Source of the DNA: Arcticibacterium sp047623945
GTDB taxonomy: Bacteria; Bacteroidota; Bacteroidia; Cytophagales; Spirosomataceae
NCBI GenBank assembly: GCA_047623945.1
Contig: JBLHOT010000012.1
Location: forward strand, 1 to 64,000
Reading direction: 5' to 3'
Length of the DNA stretch: 64,000 nucleotides
A program made the position numbers and the translations under genes. The notes below the pieces were generated by a model. The model saw only the letters and a list, made by a program, of their open reading frames with translations. It ran no database searches and had not been told where the DNA came from. Positions 8,432-17,234 of this stretch are shown piece by piece (within the stretch, counting starts at the first letter, position 1; every line of letters starts with the position of its first letter).

Positions 8432-11050
8432 ATGAAAAAAAAACAAATACTTTCTCTTTTTACGTTTTCGTGTTTATGTCTTTTGTTTTCTTGTACTCAA
8501 GACAATAAAGCATCGGTCGACAGTAATCCCAAAACGGCCAAATTAAAACTACAGCCTGGATTTAAGGCGGAACACTTATATTCTCCCTCAGACAATAATC
8601 AGGGTTCTTGGGTATCTATGTGTTTCGATGACAAAGACAGAATGTTAGCCTCAGATCAATATGGAGGCATTTATAGGATTAGTATTCCTGACTTAACTGG
8701 CTCTGATAGCCTGATAGTTGAAAAAATACAACTTGAAAATGACACCTTGAACTTTGGTGCTTCACAAGGTTTACTATACGCATTTAATAGCCTTTATGTG
8801 ATGGTAAACAACCGCAGTTCTGATGACGTACCTAAGTCAAGTGGTTTATACAGAATGCAAGATACTGATGGTAATGATGTTTATGATAAATTAACCCTTT
8901 TAAAGCAATTTGAAGGCTCCGGAGAACATGGCCCTCACAGTATAAAGTTGTCACCGGATGGTAAATCACTTTATTTAATTGCCGGAAACCATACAGACAT
9001 TCCAGAGATGGATAGTTACAGATTACCAAAGACCTGGGAATATGACAATCTTTTTCCTGAAATTAAGGATCCTAGAGGACATGCCAACAGCAGAAAAGAG
9101 CCAGGAGGGTGGGTTGCCAAAATTGACCCAGAAGGTAAGAATTGGGAACTCGTAAGTGCTGGATATAGAAATGCATTTGATATGGCCTTCAATGATGTAG
9201 GTGAGCTTTTCGTTTATGATGCAGACATGGAATGGGATTTTGGTACTCCTTGGTACCGTCCTACACGTATATGTCATGCCACCAGTGGCAGTGAATTTGG
9301 GTGGAGAACAGGAGATGGAAAATGGTCAGCAGATTTTCCAGACAATTTATCACCTGTCATTAATATTGGACAAGGGTCCCCTACCAATTTACTATATCTA
9401 AAAGGCTCAAATTTCCCTGAAAAGTATCAGCAAAGCTTGTTAGCGTTTGACTGGTCCTTTGGCATTATGCATGCTATTCATTTAAAACCAGAAGGGGCAA
9501 GCTACACAGCAGAGCGAGAAGAATTTCTTTCTGGCGTGCCTCTTCCTTTAACAGATGGAGCTATTGGTCCAGACGGAAATCTGTATTTCTTAACGGGTGG
9601 CAGAAGAATAGAATCTGATTTATACCGCATTTCTTATGATGGGAAAAATGACCTAGAAGAAATGAAGGACTCAGAAATCACAGAAGAATTAGCACTAAGA
9701 AGAGAGCTGGAGAGCCTTCACAAAGTACCTAGTGCAGGAGCAGTTGAAAAAGCTTGGCCAAATCTTAACCACACAGACAGATTCGTGAGATACGCCGCCA
9801 GAATCGTCTTAGAGCATCAATCCTTAGCAGATTGGAAAGCAAAAGCTTTAGAAGAGACAGATGCCGTTACTCTGACCCAAGCTATGATAGCTATGGCTAG
9901 AATGGGAGATAAGAGCCTAAAGGAGGATATAATAAGCTCCTTAGGTAGTATTGAAATGTCTGAACTATCTGAATCTGAGAAAGTAGATGTGCTCAGAGCT
10001 TATGAGCTAGTTTTTGCTAGAATGGGTAAAACAAGCAATGGCACTATTTTAACTAGTATTGAGTCTCAATATCCTTCAGAGTCTTATAAGGTCAACAAGC
10101 AATTAAGTAAGCTTTTAGTATTTCTAGATTCTCCTGAAGTTGTAGGAAAAACTATGGCGATGATAGAAAAAGGTTTCGACACCATTGGCCTTGATGAAAC
10201 TGCGACGGCCTCTTCGGACCTGATTCTAAGAAATCCACAGTATGGTTTGGACATTGCCAAAATGTTGGAAAAAGTACCTCCTATCCAAGAAACATTTTTA
10301 GCTATGACCTTAAGTCAAGCGAAAAAAGGCTGGACACCTGAGCTCTACGAGCAATATTTTTCATGGTATAAAAATGCCTTTAGTTTCAAAGGCGGGAATA
10401 GCTACGTCGGTTTCATAGATAAGGCAAGGAATATAGCCTTAGATAATGTTCCAAAAGCAAAAAGAGAGATGTACAATCTTCTTTCTGGAGCAGAGTTACT
10501 TTCAGGCAATGGCAATAATCTTGCAATGGACCAATACCCAGAGGGGCCTGGAAGAAATTGGGATTTAGCTGAAGCCAAAACCTTCTTTGAAGAACCATTG
10601 GCACACAGAGATTTTGAAAAAGGAAAATCTTGGTATTCTACGAGTACCTGTAATATATGCCACAGCATCAATGGTGAAGGTGGAAATATTGGGCCAGATT
10701 TGACAAATATTGGCACCCGATTCACAAATAATGACTTGTTAGAGGCCATTTTAGAGCCTAGCAATACTATTTCTGACCAATATGCAGCCACAGAATTTCA
10801 ACTAAAAAATGGCGAAAGCATTATTGCCAAAATAGTTAGTCAAGATGATGCTGTTTATTCAGTTTCCCAAAATCCATACGACCCAAATACGCTTATGGAG
10901 ATTAAGAAGTCCGATGTAAAAAATCAGCAATACTCCAAAATATCAATGATGCTACCTAGATTAGTTAATTCATTGAATGAAGAAGAGCTAAAGGACTTAG
11001 TGGCCTTTGTAATGTCAGGTGGTAAGTCTGAAAACGAAGTTTTCAAATAA
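8432..11050 (+). CDS. Glucose/sorbosone-dehydrogenase-like beta-propeller lipoprotein with C-terminal cytochrome c domain
   Basis: The frame opens at a TTG at 8414, but the ATG at 8432 puts the lipoprotein signal first (ending LLFSC) and gives 872 residues. Residues about 30-400 look like the beta-propeller of PQQ-dependent sugar dehydrogenases (GEHGPHSIKLSPDG, NAFDMAFNDVGELF, GPDGNLYFLTGG). Residues about 430-690 are helical and HEAT-like. A c-type heme motif CNICH lies near residue 740, followed by GGNIGPDLTNIG, as in the planctomycete/Bacteroidota family of membrane-anchored dehydrogenases with a heme-binding end. It probably oxidises a sugar or alcohol outside the inner membrane and passes electrons to its own heme. 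The substrate is unknown. The neighbouring DM13 lipoprotein may belong to the same electron path. Confidence 0.85.
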   Translation: MKKKQILSLFTFSCLCLLFSCTQDNKASVDSNPKTAKLKLQPGFKAEHLYSPSDNNQGSWVSMCFDDKDRMLASDQYGGIYRISIPDLTGSDSLIVEKIQLENDTLNFGASQGLLYAFNSLYVMVNNRSSDDVPKSSGLYRMQDTDGNDVYDKLTLLKQFEGSGEHGPHSIKLSPDGKSLYLIAGNHTDIPEMDSYRLPKTWEYDNLFPEIKDPRGHANSRKEPGGWVAKIDPEGKNWELVSAGYRNAFDMAFNDVGELFVYDADMEWDFGTPWYRPTRICHATSGSEFGWRTGDGKWSADFPDNLSPVINIGQGSPTNLLYLKGSNFPEKYQQSLLAFDWSFGIMHAIHLKPEGASYTAEREEFLSGVPLPLTDGAIGPDGNLYFLTGGRRIESDLYRISYDGKNDLEEMKDSEITEELALRRELESLHKVPSAGAVEKAWPNLNHTDRFVRYAARIVLEHQSLADWKAKALEETDAVTLTQAMIAMARMGDKSLKEDIISSLGSIEMSELSESEKVDVLRAYELVFARMGKTSNGTILTSIESQYPSESYKVNKQLSKLLVFLDSPEVVGKTMAMIEKGFDTIGLDETATASSDLILRNPQYGLDIAKMLEKVPPIQETFLAMTLSQAKKGWTPELYEQYFSWYKNAFSFKGGNSYVGFIDKARNIALDNVPKAKREMYNLLSGAELLSGNGNNLAMDQYPEGPGRNWDLAEAKTFFEEPLAHRDFEKGKSWYSTSTCNICHSINGEGGNIGPDLTNIGTRFTNNDLLEAILEPSNTISDQYAATEFQLKNGESIIAKIVSQDDAVYSVSQNPYDPNTLMEIKKSDVKNQQYSKISMMLPRLVNSLNEEELKDLVAFVMSGGKSENEVFK

Positions 11051-11062
11051 GATTTAAAAAAG

Positions 11063-11099
11063 AATGAGCAGATTTAATTTAAAATTAAATCTGCTCATT
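11063..11099 (+). terminator. Long hairpin after the propeller-cytochrome gene
   Basis: A perfect 18-bp inverted repeat (arms 11063-11080 and 11082-11099, core GAGCAGATTTAATTT) begins 12 bp after the stop codon. It is followed only by TTTTAG, so termination may be partial. It separates the cytochrome gene from the DM13 gene 40 bp downstream. Confidence 0.75.
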
Positions 11100-11139
11100 T
11101 TAGAAAAACGTTAAGTATATATCAAAACAGTTTAACATT

Positions 11140-11571
11140 TTGAAAAAACTACTCTTCGTTGTTCTACTTCTTTCGGCTTGCAGTTCTGGAGATAATCCAG
11201 AACCCGATGTTATATTTACTGATGTGGTGTCTACTAAAACCACCTCTACAAACTTAGTGGTTAGCGGTGTATTTGAGGATGGAGCTCACTCAACCACCGG
11301 TGAGGTAAAAGTAGAAAATGTGCCTGGTGGGGAAAGAAAACTTATCATCACCAATTTAAAAAGCACCTTAAACGATAATAAGCTAAGAATATGGTTATCT
11401 GAGGACCTGAAAGGAACAGATTATGAACTTATCTCTAAGACAGTAGTTAATGGAAATTCCAGCTATCGTTTAGATGCAAACATAAATTTAAGCAAGAAGA
11501 AATATGTCCTTATTTGGTGCAAACCAGCCGTAGTACTTTTTGGATCGACAGAACTCAAAGAGCCCTCGTAA
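11140..11571 (+). CDS. DM13-domain lipoprotein
   Basis: The product has 143 residues and starts at a TTG. The start is supported by the immediately following lipoprotein signal (KKLLFVVLLLSAC). The mature part matches the DM13 domain: GVFEDGAHSTTGEVKVE near residue 48, KLRIWLSED near 85, and the typical end YVLIWCKPAVVLFGSTEL with its conserved Trp-Cys pair. DM13 domains are proposed to take part in redox or electron-transfer steps in extracytoplasmic proteins. The position directly behind a c-type cytochrome dehydrogenase fits that idea, although the function is not proven. It converges with hisD, with only 4 bp between the stop codons. Confidence 0.82.
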   Translation: MKKLLFVVLLLSACSSGDNPEPDVIFTDVVSTKTTSTNLVVSGVFEDGAHSTTGEVKVENVPGGERKLIITNLKSTLNDNKLRIWLSEDLKGTDYELISKTVVNGNSSYRLDANINLSKKKYVLIWCKPAVVLFGSTELKEPS

Positions 11572-11575
11572 GTTT

Positions 11576-12835
11576 TTATTTTAACCTTACCCCTACTGCA
11601 TTAGAATGCCCTTGAAGAGACTCCGCCTCCGCCATGAGTTGAACTGCCGGTCCTAATTTTTCAAGTCCCTCTTTCGTGATTTTCTGAAAAGTTATCTTCC
11701 TTACAAAACTGTCTAAAGAAACACCTGAATATGCCTTGGCAAATCCATTAGTAGGAAGCGTATGATTTGTACCAGACGCATAATCGCCACAAGACTCTGG
11801 TGTGTAATTTCCTAAGAAAATAGAACCAGCATTGATAATCTGCTCCCCTACGGCATCAGAATTTTCCAAAGCCAAAATAAGGTGTTCGGCGGCATACTCA
11901 TTTAATAAGTCTATGCCTTCAAGCACATCAGCTACTAGAATTGCTTTAGAGTTTTCTAGAGACTTTTCAGCAAATTCCTTACGAGGTAAATCTGTAAGCT
12001 GCTTTTTTACTTCTATTTGAGCGGCGTCCAAAAACTTCTTTGACGTAGAAACCAATATCACTTGGCTATCTATTCCGTGTTCTGCCTGAGACAGTAAATC
12101 AGCCGCCACGAAAGAGGCATCCGCTGTATCATCTGCAAAAACTGCAACTTCCGATGGTCCTGCAGGCATGTCAATAGCAACGCCTTCCTTACTCACAAGT
12201 TGCTTTGCAGCCGTTACGTATTGGTTACCAGGGCCAAAAATCTTGGAGACTTGAGGCACAGACTCCGTTCCATAAGCCATTGCGGCAATAGCCTGAGCTC
12301 CACCAATTCTAAAAACCTTAGTTACCCCCACTAATTTAGCGGCATATAAAATGGCCGGATGGTTACTCGGTGAGCAAAGAACCACCTCTTTGCAACCTGC
12401 TATTTTAGCAGGAATGCCAAGCATCAAAACTGTAGAAAATAAAGGTGCTGTACCTCCTGGAATATAAATACCTACTTTCTCTATCCCCACAGATTTACGC
12501 CAACACTGTACACCTGGCATAGTTTCTATGATTTCAATCGTAGACTTTTGTGCTTCGTGAAAGGTTAATATGTTTTTATAGGCCAGTTTGATAGCCGCCT
12601 TCAAGTCATCGCTTAATGCATCTTCTGCACCATCTAGATCCTTTGGACTAAGTTCAAATTCATTTAAAAGGATATTATCAAAAGCCAGTGCGAATTTCCT
12701 AAGAGCCTCGTCACCATACTTTTTCACCTCAGATAAAATAGGAGTCACTTTCGTTTCTATCTCACTAAAATCTGCCGTTGGTCGAGCTATCAGCTCTTTC
12801 CAGTCACTTCTAGAAGGTTTATTATAAAATTTCAT
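11576..12835 (-). CDS. hisD: Histidinol dehydrogenase
   Basis: The product has 419 residues, normal for HisD, which oxidises L-histidinol to L-histidine in two NAD-dependent steps. The translation carries GIYIPGGTAPLFSTVLM near 120, GPGNQYVTAAKQLV and DMPAGPSEVAVFAD near 200-235, SQAEHG (zinc and catalytic region) near 255 and a C-terminal LPTNGFAKAYSGVS segment. It follows hisG by 27 bp on the same strand and shares its promoter. The other his genes are not in the window, so the pathway is split into at least two loci. Confidence 0.97.
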   Translation of the reverse strand: MKFYNKPSRSDWKELIARPTADFSEIETKVTPILSEVKKYGDEALRKFALAFDNILLNEFELSPKDLDGAEDALSDDLKAAIKLAYKNILTFHEAQKSTIEIIETMPGVQCWRKSVGIEKVGIYIPGGTAPLFSTVLMLGIPAKIAGCKEVVLCSPSNHPAILYAAKLVGVTKVFRIGGAQAIAAMAYGTESVPQVSKIFGPGNQYVTAAKQLVSKEGVAIDMPAGPSEVAVFADDTADASFVAADLLSQAEHGIDSQVILVSTSKKFLDAAQIEVKKQLTDLPRKEFAEKSLENSKAILVADVLEGIDLLNEYAAEHLILALENSDAVGEQIINAGSIFLGNYTPESCGDYASGTNHTLPTNGFAKAYSGVSLDSFVRKITFQKITKEGLEKLGPAVQLMAEAESLQGHSNAVGVRLK

Positions 12836-12862
12836 ATCTCGCTACACCTCAGAATCGCATGT

Positions 12863-13720
12863 TTAGAAAATCATTTTCTCTATAGGAATCACCAGAATAC
12901 CCTCCGCTCCTTCGTTTCTCATCTCTTCTATATTCTCCCAGAAATCATTCTCTTTTAATACAGAGTGAATAGAGCTCCATCCCTTTTGAGCTAAAGGTGT
13001 AATTGTAGGGCTTCGCATTCCCGGCATAACGCTAATAATCTTTTCGATTTTGTCGTTAGGAGCATTTAAGAGTACATATTTGTGTGTGTCAGCTGTTTGA
13101 ACAGCATTCATTCTAAAAACTATTCTATCTAAAAGAGCCAGTTTTTTATCTGACAACCCTTTGTTGGCAATCAACACGGCTTCCGAATTGAAAATTGGCT
13201 CAACTTCTTTTAGGCCATTGCTGAGCAAGGTACCGCCCGTACTTACAATATCACAAACACCCTCTGCGAGTCCTATCCCCGGAGCTATTTCTACAGAACC
13301 GCTAATAAAGTGAATTTGAGCTTTAACATTTTTACTTTTTAAGTAATCACCTAAAATCTTAGGATATGAAGTAGCGATGCTCTTGCCCTCAAAATAATTA
13401 ATATCTGTGTAGGCCACATCTCTACCCACGGCTAAAGAAAGTCTGCACTTGGAAAAACCAAGTTTCTTCACAGTATTCACATCCTTTCCATATTCCATGA
13501 GGACGTTATCCCCCACTATTCCTGCATCAGCTACGCCATCTTCAACATAGCCTGGGATATCATCATCTCTCAAGAATAAAAACTCAGCTGGAAAGTTCTT
13601 TGACTCCGACATTAGTTTTGATTTACCTACTTCAAATTTGATTCCGCAGGCCTTGAAAAGTTTTACGGAATCGTCACTCAGTCTTCCTGACTTTTGTATG
13701 GCTATTTTAAGTTTTGACAT
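12863..13720 (-). CDS. hisG: ATP phosphoribosyltransferase, long form
   Basis: The product has 285 residues, the length of the long HisG form with a C-terminal regulatory ACT-like domain. HisG condenses ATP with PRPP, the first and feedback-controlled step of histidine synthesis. Visible features are LKIAIQKSGRLSD at the start, DDIPGYVEDGVADAGIVG near 55-70 and the PRPP-site-like DIVSTGGTLLSNGL near 160-173. The end (PGMRSPTITPLA, EGILVIPIEKMIF) is the regulatory domain. It is the first gene of a hisGD pair, and a textbook promoter lies just upstream. Confidence 0.97.
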   Translation of the reverse strand: MSKLKIAIQKSGRLSDDSVKLFKACGIKFEVGKSKLMSESKNFPAEFLFLRDDDIPGYVEDGVADAGIVGDNVLMEYGKDVNTVKKLGFSKCRLSLAVGRDVAYTDINYFEGKSIATSYPKILGDYLKSKNVKAQIHFISGSVEIAPGIGLAEGVCDIVSTGGTLLSNGLKEVEPIFNSEAVLIANKGLSDKKLALLDRIVFRMNAVQTADTHKYVLLNAPNDKIEKIISVMPGMRSPTITPLAQKGWSSIHSVLKENDFWENIEEMRNEGAEGILVIPIEKMIF

Positions 13721-13748
13721 TTAGATTTCTCTTAATTTTATGGATACA

Positions 13749-13781
13749 CAAAGGTAATTGAGTTGAATGACCTATCCCAAA
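13749..13781 (-). promoter_or_regulatory. Promoter of hisGD
   Basis: On the minus strand TTTG (13781-13778) is followed 21 bases later by TACCTTTG (13756-13749), an exact match to the Bacteroidota primary promoter. The predicted transcript starts near 13742, giving a leader of about 22 nt before the hisG ATG. That is too short for a his leader-peptide attenuator, so control is likely by feedback on HisG. Confidence 0.78.
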
Positions 13782-13880
13782 GGTTTTTGAGATTGATTTG
13801 ATTTAGTTTTCATTTTTATTTGAAACTTCCATATTTTAAAGTATCATTGTGGTATATACGTTTAAAACTTATTCTAACCT

Positions 13881-14009
13881 ATGCCAATAAATAATTCAAA
13901 CTATTACTCAAAATCATCTAGAAACCGTCTATTTTCTTCCAAAACCGCCACAATTATAAGTGGTTTATTAATCTTAAGTCTACTCATTATTTCCCTTGTG
14001 AAATTATAG
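13881..14009 (+). CDS. Possible 42-residue single-pass membrane peptide
   Basis: In the 345-bp spacer between hisG and the prephenate dehydrogenase gene, an ATG at 13881 opens a frame of 42 codons. The N-terminal half is polar and basic (NYYSKSSRNRLFSSK) and the C-terminal half is one hydrophobic helix (TIISGLLILSLLIISLVKL). This basic-then-hydrophobic layout suggests a small inner-membrane protein. There is no recognisable family and no strong ribosome site, so it could be a chance frame. The rest of the spacer holds the hisG promoter and a 6-bp inverted repeat at 14025-14040 (AGCTAT/ATAGCT). Confidence 0.35.
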   Translation: MPINNSNYYSKSSRNRLFSSKTATIISGLLILSLLIISLVKL

Positions 14010-14065
14010 GTATTCTTTTAATTGAGCTATTGAGATAGCTATCTTCGCATTTCAAATAAGAGTAC

Positions 14066-15322
14066 ATGGTTATAGGAATAGTAGGATTAGGAGATATGGG
14101 CATGTTATATGCCAGAATATTCGACAAAGCATCCTTTAAGGTTTTAGGCTGTGACCTACCCCAGAATTACGAAAGGTTGCTATCTGAAACCTCAGAAACT
14201 AATATCCAAGTATTAAAGGAAGGGCAGGAAGTGGCTAGCCAGGCAGATTTTCTTCTTTTTTGTGTAGAAACAGAGCATATAGGCGATGTGGTAGAAGCCC
14301 TAGCACCTTTTATTAAAGATGATGCCATAGTGGCAGGCCAAACTTCCATTAAAACTCCTGAGATAAAGGCTTTTGAGCAATACTTGAGTGCACAAGTTAA
14401 TATAGCCACTATACACGCCCTTCACGGCCCTCACGTAAGCACTAAGGGTCAAACCTTAATAGCTATTCAGCATAGATGTAGCGATGAGAAGTTTGCCCAA
14501 TTACTTGAGGTCTTAAACTATACGGGTTCCAATATTGAGATATTAGACTCCACTCAACAGCATGACAAAATGATGGCTGACGTCCAAGTAGTTACTCACA
14601 TTGGATTCGAAAGTATAGGGACCTCCTTTATGCACAGGGGTGTTTATCCATGGATTAACCCATTACATGCCAGCGGTTTAGATAATTTAAAAATGCTCAT
14701 GACTTTGCGTATTTTTAGCTATAAACATCATGTCTATGCGGGTATGGCATTAATGAACCCTTACGGAAAAAATCATGTAAGAGCTTACGCCAAGGCGGAG
14801 AATGAACTCTTTGGACTTATGATTTCTGAAGATGAGCAAGCTTTTAGAAAGTTAATTTACGACTCAAAGGAAAAGGTCTTTAAAGACTACGGAGGACATT
14901 TGATGTTTAATGATGCTCTTCTGAAAGAATACGCCTTAAATGACTCTGAAGAACATTTACCTAATTCGCATTTAAGTCTTCTAGCGATGGTGGTAACTTG
15001 GGCATATTTGGGAACAAACCCCTACAACAATATGGTTTGTCAAACCCCTCCGTTTAAATTAAGAGTGGGTATGTCAGAATATCTATTTATGAATGAGTCG
15101 CTTCTTGAAGAATCTATTCATGCGGCTTTATATGATAAAACCATTAGAAAAGATGATTTAGCTTTCCATACCTCGGTGCAAGAATGGGCTCATATCGTAG
15201 AAGTAGGTGACAAAAACGGTTATGAAAGCCATTTTGAACGTACTAAAGCCTTTCTTTCTGATAAACTGGAAGAAGGCAGAAATAAAAGTTCACGTCTTAT
15301 TGAAAGATTAAATAATGGTTAA
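14066..15322 (+). CDS. tyrA: Prephenate dehydrogenase of the fungal TYR1 type
   Basis: The product has 418 residues. The N-terminus is a dinucleotide-binding fold (GIVGLGDMGMLYARIF). Further conserved blocks are AGQTSIKTPEIKAFEQYL near 95, HALHGPHVSTKG near 120, LRIFSYKHHVYAGMA near 218, PNSHLSLLAMVVTWAYLG near 302 and RVGMSEYLFMNESLLEESI near 330. From memory these blocks follow Saccharomyces Tyr1 (NADP-dependent prephenate dehydrogenase, about 450 residues) block by block. They look much less like the shorter bacterial TyrA proteins. The enzyme would make 4-hydroxyphenylpyruvate for tyrosine. The last 8 bp overlap the next gene. A plain 3-hydroxyacid dehydrogenase is a less likely alternative. 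Confidence 0.75.
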   Translation: MVIGIVGLGDMGMLYARIFDKASFKVLGCDLPQNYERLLSETSETNIQVLKEGQEVASQADFLLFCVETEHIGDVVEALAPFIKDDAIVAGQTSIKTPEIKAFEQYLSAQVNIATIHALHGPHVSTKGQTLIAIQHRCSDEKFAQLLEVLNYTGSNIEILDSTQQHDKMMADVQVVTHIGFESIGTSFMHRGVYPWINPLHASGLDNLKMLMTLRIFSYKHHVYAGMALMNPYGKNHVRAYAKAENELFGLMISEDEQAFRKLIYDSKEKVFKDYGGHLMFNDALLKEYALNDSEEHLPNSHLSLLAMVVTWAYLGTNPYNNMVCQTPPFKLRVGMSEYLFMNESLLEESIHAALYDKTIRKDDLAFHTSVQEWAHIVEVGDKNGYESHFERTKAFLSDKLEEGRNKSSRLIERLNNG

Positions 15323-15863
15323 AGTAGACTTATCTAAATACAACAATTCATGGTACAAGCCAGGATCCCTGCCAAAAAGGCTTCTATGGATTATTATTGG
15401 TAGGATTTTTGTAAATACCTATTTGCCAATCCCTATAGCACTAAAAAGAGTCGTTTTAAGATTATTTGGAGCAAGATTAGGGAAAGGTGTAGTTCTTAAA
15501 CAAAAAATCAATATTAAGTATCCCTGGTTTTTAGAGATTGGGGACTTTACTTGGATTGGCGAAAAAGTTTGGATTGATAATTTGGGCCATGTTAAAATAG
15601 GTTCAAACGCTTGTCTATCACAAGGTGCTTTGTTATTAAGTGGTAATCACGATTATAAAAGCACTCATTTTGATTTAATGGTTGAAAACATAGAAATCGA
15701 AGACGGAGTCTGGATCGGTGCTCAGAGTGTCGTAACTCAGGGCGTTAAATGTGGAAGCCATAGCGTTCTGGGAGCGGGATCTTTTTTGACTCAGAGTTTA
15801 CCTGAAAATGAAATTTGGTCAGGAAATCCGGCAAGATTTCAGAGAATGAGAGAGATTTCATGA
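15315..15863 (+). CDS. WcaF-like acetyltransferase (left-handed beta-helix)
   Basis: The product has 182 residues. It opens with the family hallmark VDLSKYNNSWYKPG and continues with hexapeptide repeats of the left-handed beta-helix (IGDFTWIGEKVWIDN, VKIGSNACLSQGALLLSGNHDY, IEDGVWIGAQSVVTQGV). The end is SGNPARFQRMR. Members such as WcaF transfer acetyl groups from acetyl-CoA to sugars during exopolysaccharide synthesis. The start overlaps the upstream tyrA stop (ATG at 15315, TAA at 15320-15322), so the two are translationally coupled although their functions look unrelated. A glycan-lipid transferase gene follows 112 bp downstream. Confidence 0.88.
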   Translation: MVKVDLSKYNNSWYKPGSLPKRLLWIIIGRIFVNTYLPIPIALKRVVLRLFGARLGKGVVLKQKINIKYPWFLEIGDFTWIGEKVWIDNLGHVKIGSNACLSQGALLLSGNHDYKSTHFDLMVENIEIEDGVWIGAQSVVTQGVKCGSHSVLGAGSFLTQSLPENEIWSGNPARFQRMREIS

Positions 15864-15975
15864 ACCTTAAACCATTAAATAACTTTTTTTTAGAATGCCC
15901 ACGTGTCTTTTTTAGAGAGACTGTGTATTAATTACTACTTTTGATTTTATAAAGCCTGTAAATGAAATATAAATT

Positions 15976-17145
15976 TTGAGTTTTATTTTTGAAGATATTA
16001 TTGGTGACCCTAGTGTTCAAATTTTCTTGAGCATTGTCCTATCCTTAGCGGTTACTTGGAGATCCATTCCCGTTATTAGAAATATATGTATGCTGCGAGG
16101 CTTAATGGAAAACCCTGTTAAACGCAGCTCTCATAGTTCCCCTACACCCACTTTTGGAGGAATTGCTATTTTTGCCGGTACTTTAATCGGTTACATGGTA
16201 TGGAATTTTAAGGATGAAGGCTACCTGTTACACAAGATTTTTGCCGGTTTACTAATTCTATTCTTTTTAGGTCTTAAAGATGATCTTTATGCTTTGGCTC
16301 CTCTAAAAAAGATTGGTTCTCAAGTCATAGCCTCTGCTTTAGTTGTTATCGGCAGCGATTTAAGAATTCATAGTTTCTTTGGTGTTTTTGGTGTTTACGA
16401 ACTTCCATATTTAATAAGCGTCATATTCACAATTTTCATGTTTGTGGCTCTGATAAACTCTTTTAACCTGATAGATGGAATTGATGGCTTGTCTGGTGGC
16501 ATCGGAATGATAGCCAGTAGTGGTTTTGGATGGTGGTTTTTAGTTAATGAGCATTGGTCCATGGCCTGTTTAAGCCTTTCTTTAGCGGCTTCACTTCTAG
16601 GTTTCTTGAGATACAACTATTCCAAGGACAGTAAAATCTTCATGGGAGATACAGGTTCCCTTATTGTAGGCTATATCATTACAGTATTAGCTGTCCAATT
16701 CATTACTCTCAATCAAAGCGTAGTTTATGGAGACGGTGACTATTTTGTCAGTTCCCCCGTCTTGGCTTTATCTCTTTTAAGTGTTCCCATATTTGATACA
16801 TTACGCGTTTTTGGGGTAAGAATATTAAAAGGTAAATCTCCATTTCACGCCGATAGACTACATCTTCATCATTTATTGGTAGATAATGGTCTAACTCACT
16901 TGGCCGCCTCAGTTATGTTGTATTGCATGACGATTGTGATGTCTGTTTTCACATATTCCTTAAAAACTTTCTTTACTAATACAGCAATGTCCGCCTATGT
17001 TATTGGTGTATTTGCTGTTTACTTAGGCATATGTCAATGGCTGGAAATTAAACGCTTTAGAAGCCATAAAACTAGACTTACACAAGATGGTTCTCCGAAA
17101 AGGAAATCAAACCTAGATTTCGAAGGCTCTATTTCTAATAACTAG
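15976..17145 (+). CDS. Undecaprenyl-phosphate sugar-1-phosphate transferase (MraY/WecA family)
   Basis: The product has 389 residues and starts at a TTG. The ATG 14 bp upstream is followed almost at once by a stop in its own frame. About ten membrane helices are visible. Signature loops of the polyprenyl-phosphate glycosyl-1-phosphate transferases are present: SHSSPTPTFGG near 50, LGLKDDLYAL near 98 (Mg-binding Asp pair), NSFNLIDGIDGLSGG near 160, FMGDTGSLIVGY near 222 and HADRLHLHHLL near 297. The last motif points to the WecA/TagO branch rather than MraY. It would load a GlcNAc-like sugar onto undecaprenyl phosphate to start a surface glycan. A possible -7 TACTTTTG lies at 15936-15943. Confidence 0.9.
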   Translation: MSFIFEDIIGDPSVQIFLSIVLSLAVTWRSIPVIRNICMLRGLMENPVKRSSHSSPTPTFGGIAIFAGTLIGYMVWNFKDEGYLLHKIFAGLLILFFLGLKDDLYALAPLKKIGSQVIASALVVIGSDLRIHSFFGVFGVYELPYLISVIFTIFMFVALINSFNLIDGIDGLSGGIGMIASSGFGWWFLVNEHWSMACLSLSLAASLLGFLRYNYSKDSKIFMGDTGSLIVGYIITVLAVQFITLNQSVVYGDGDYFVSSPVLALSLLSVPIFDTLRVFGVRILKGKSPFHADRLHLHHLLVDNGLTHLAASVMLYCMTIVMSVFTYSLKTFFTNTAMSAYVIGVFAVYLGICQWLEIKRFRSHKTRLTQDGSPKRKSNLDFEGSISNN

Positions 17146-17155
17146 AAATAGAAAA

Positions 17156-17178
17156 GCCACCTCAATATTTGACGTGGC
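17156..17178. terminator. Weak hairpin between convergent genes
   Basis: GCCAC (17156-17160) and GTGGC (17174-17178) can pair. An A-run precedes and a T-rich stretch (TTACTTTTAATTT) follows. It sits in the 89-bp spacer between the convergent transferase gene and guaA, so it may serve both strands. The stem is short. Confidence 0.35.
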
Positions 17179-17234
17179 CTTACTTTTAATTTCTTCCCTT
17201 AATGTATTTTATGGCCTTGCTGCCTATTATAGTT

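Noticed and set aside
10402..10791. 129-codon minus frame over the cytochrome c domain
   Set aside because: Antisense to the CNICH heme region of a well-supported gene.
14066..15322. Labelling this gene as a 3-hydroxyisobutyrate dehydrogenase
   Set aside because: Only the N-terminal nucleotide-binding motif fits; the later blocks fit TYR1-type prephenate dehydrogenase.
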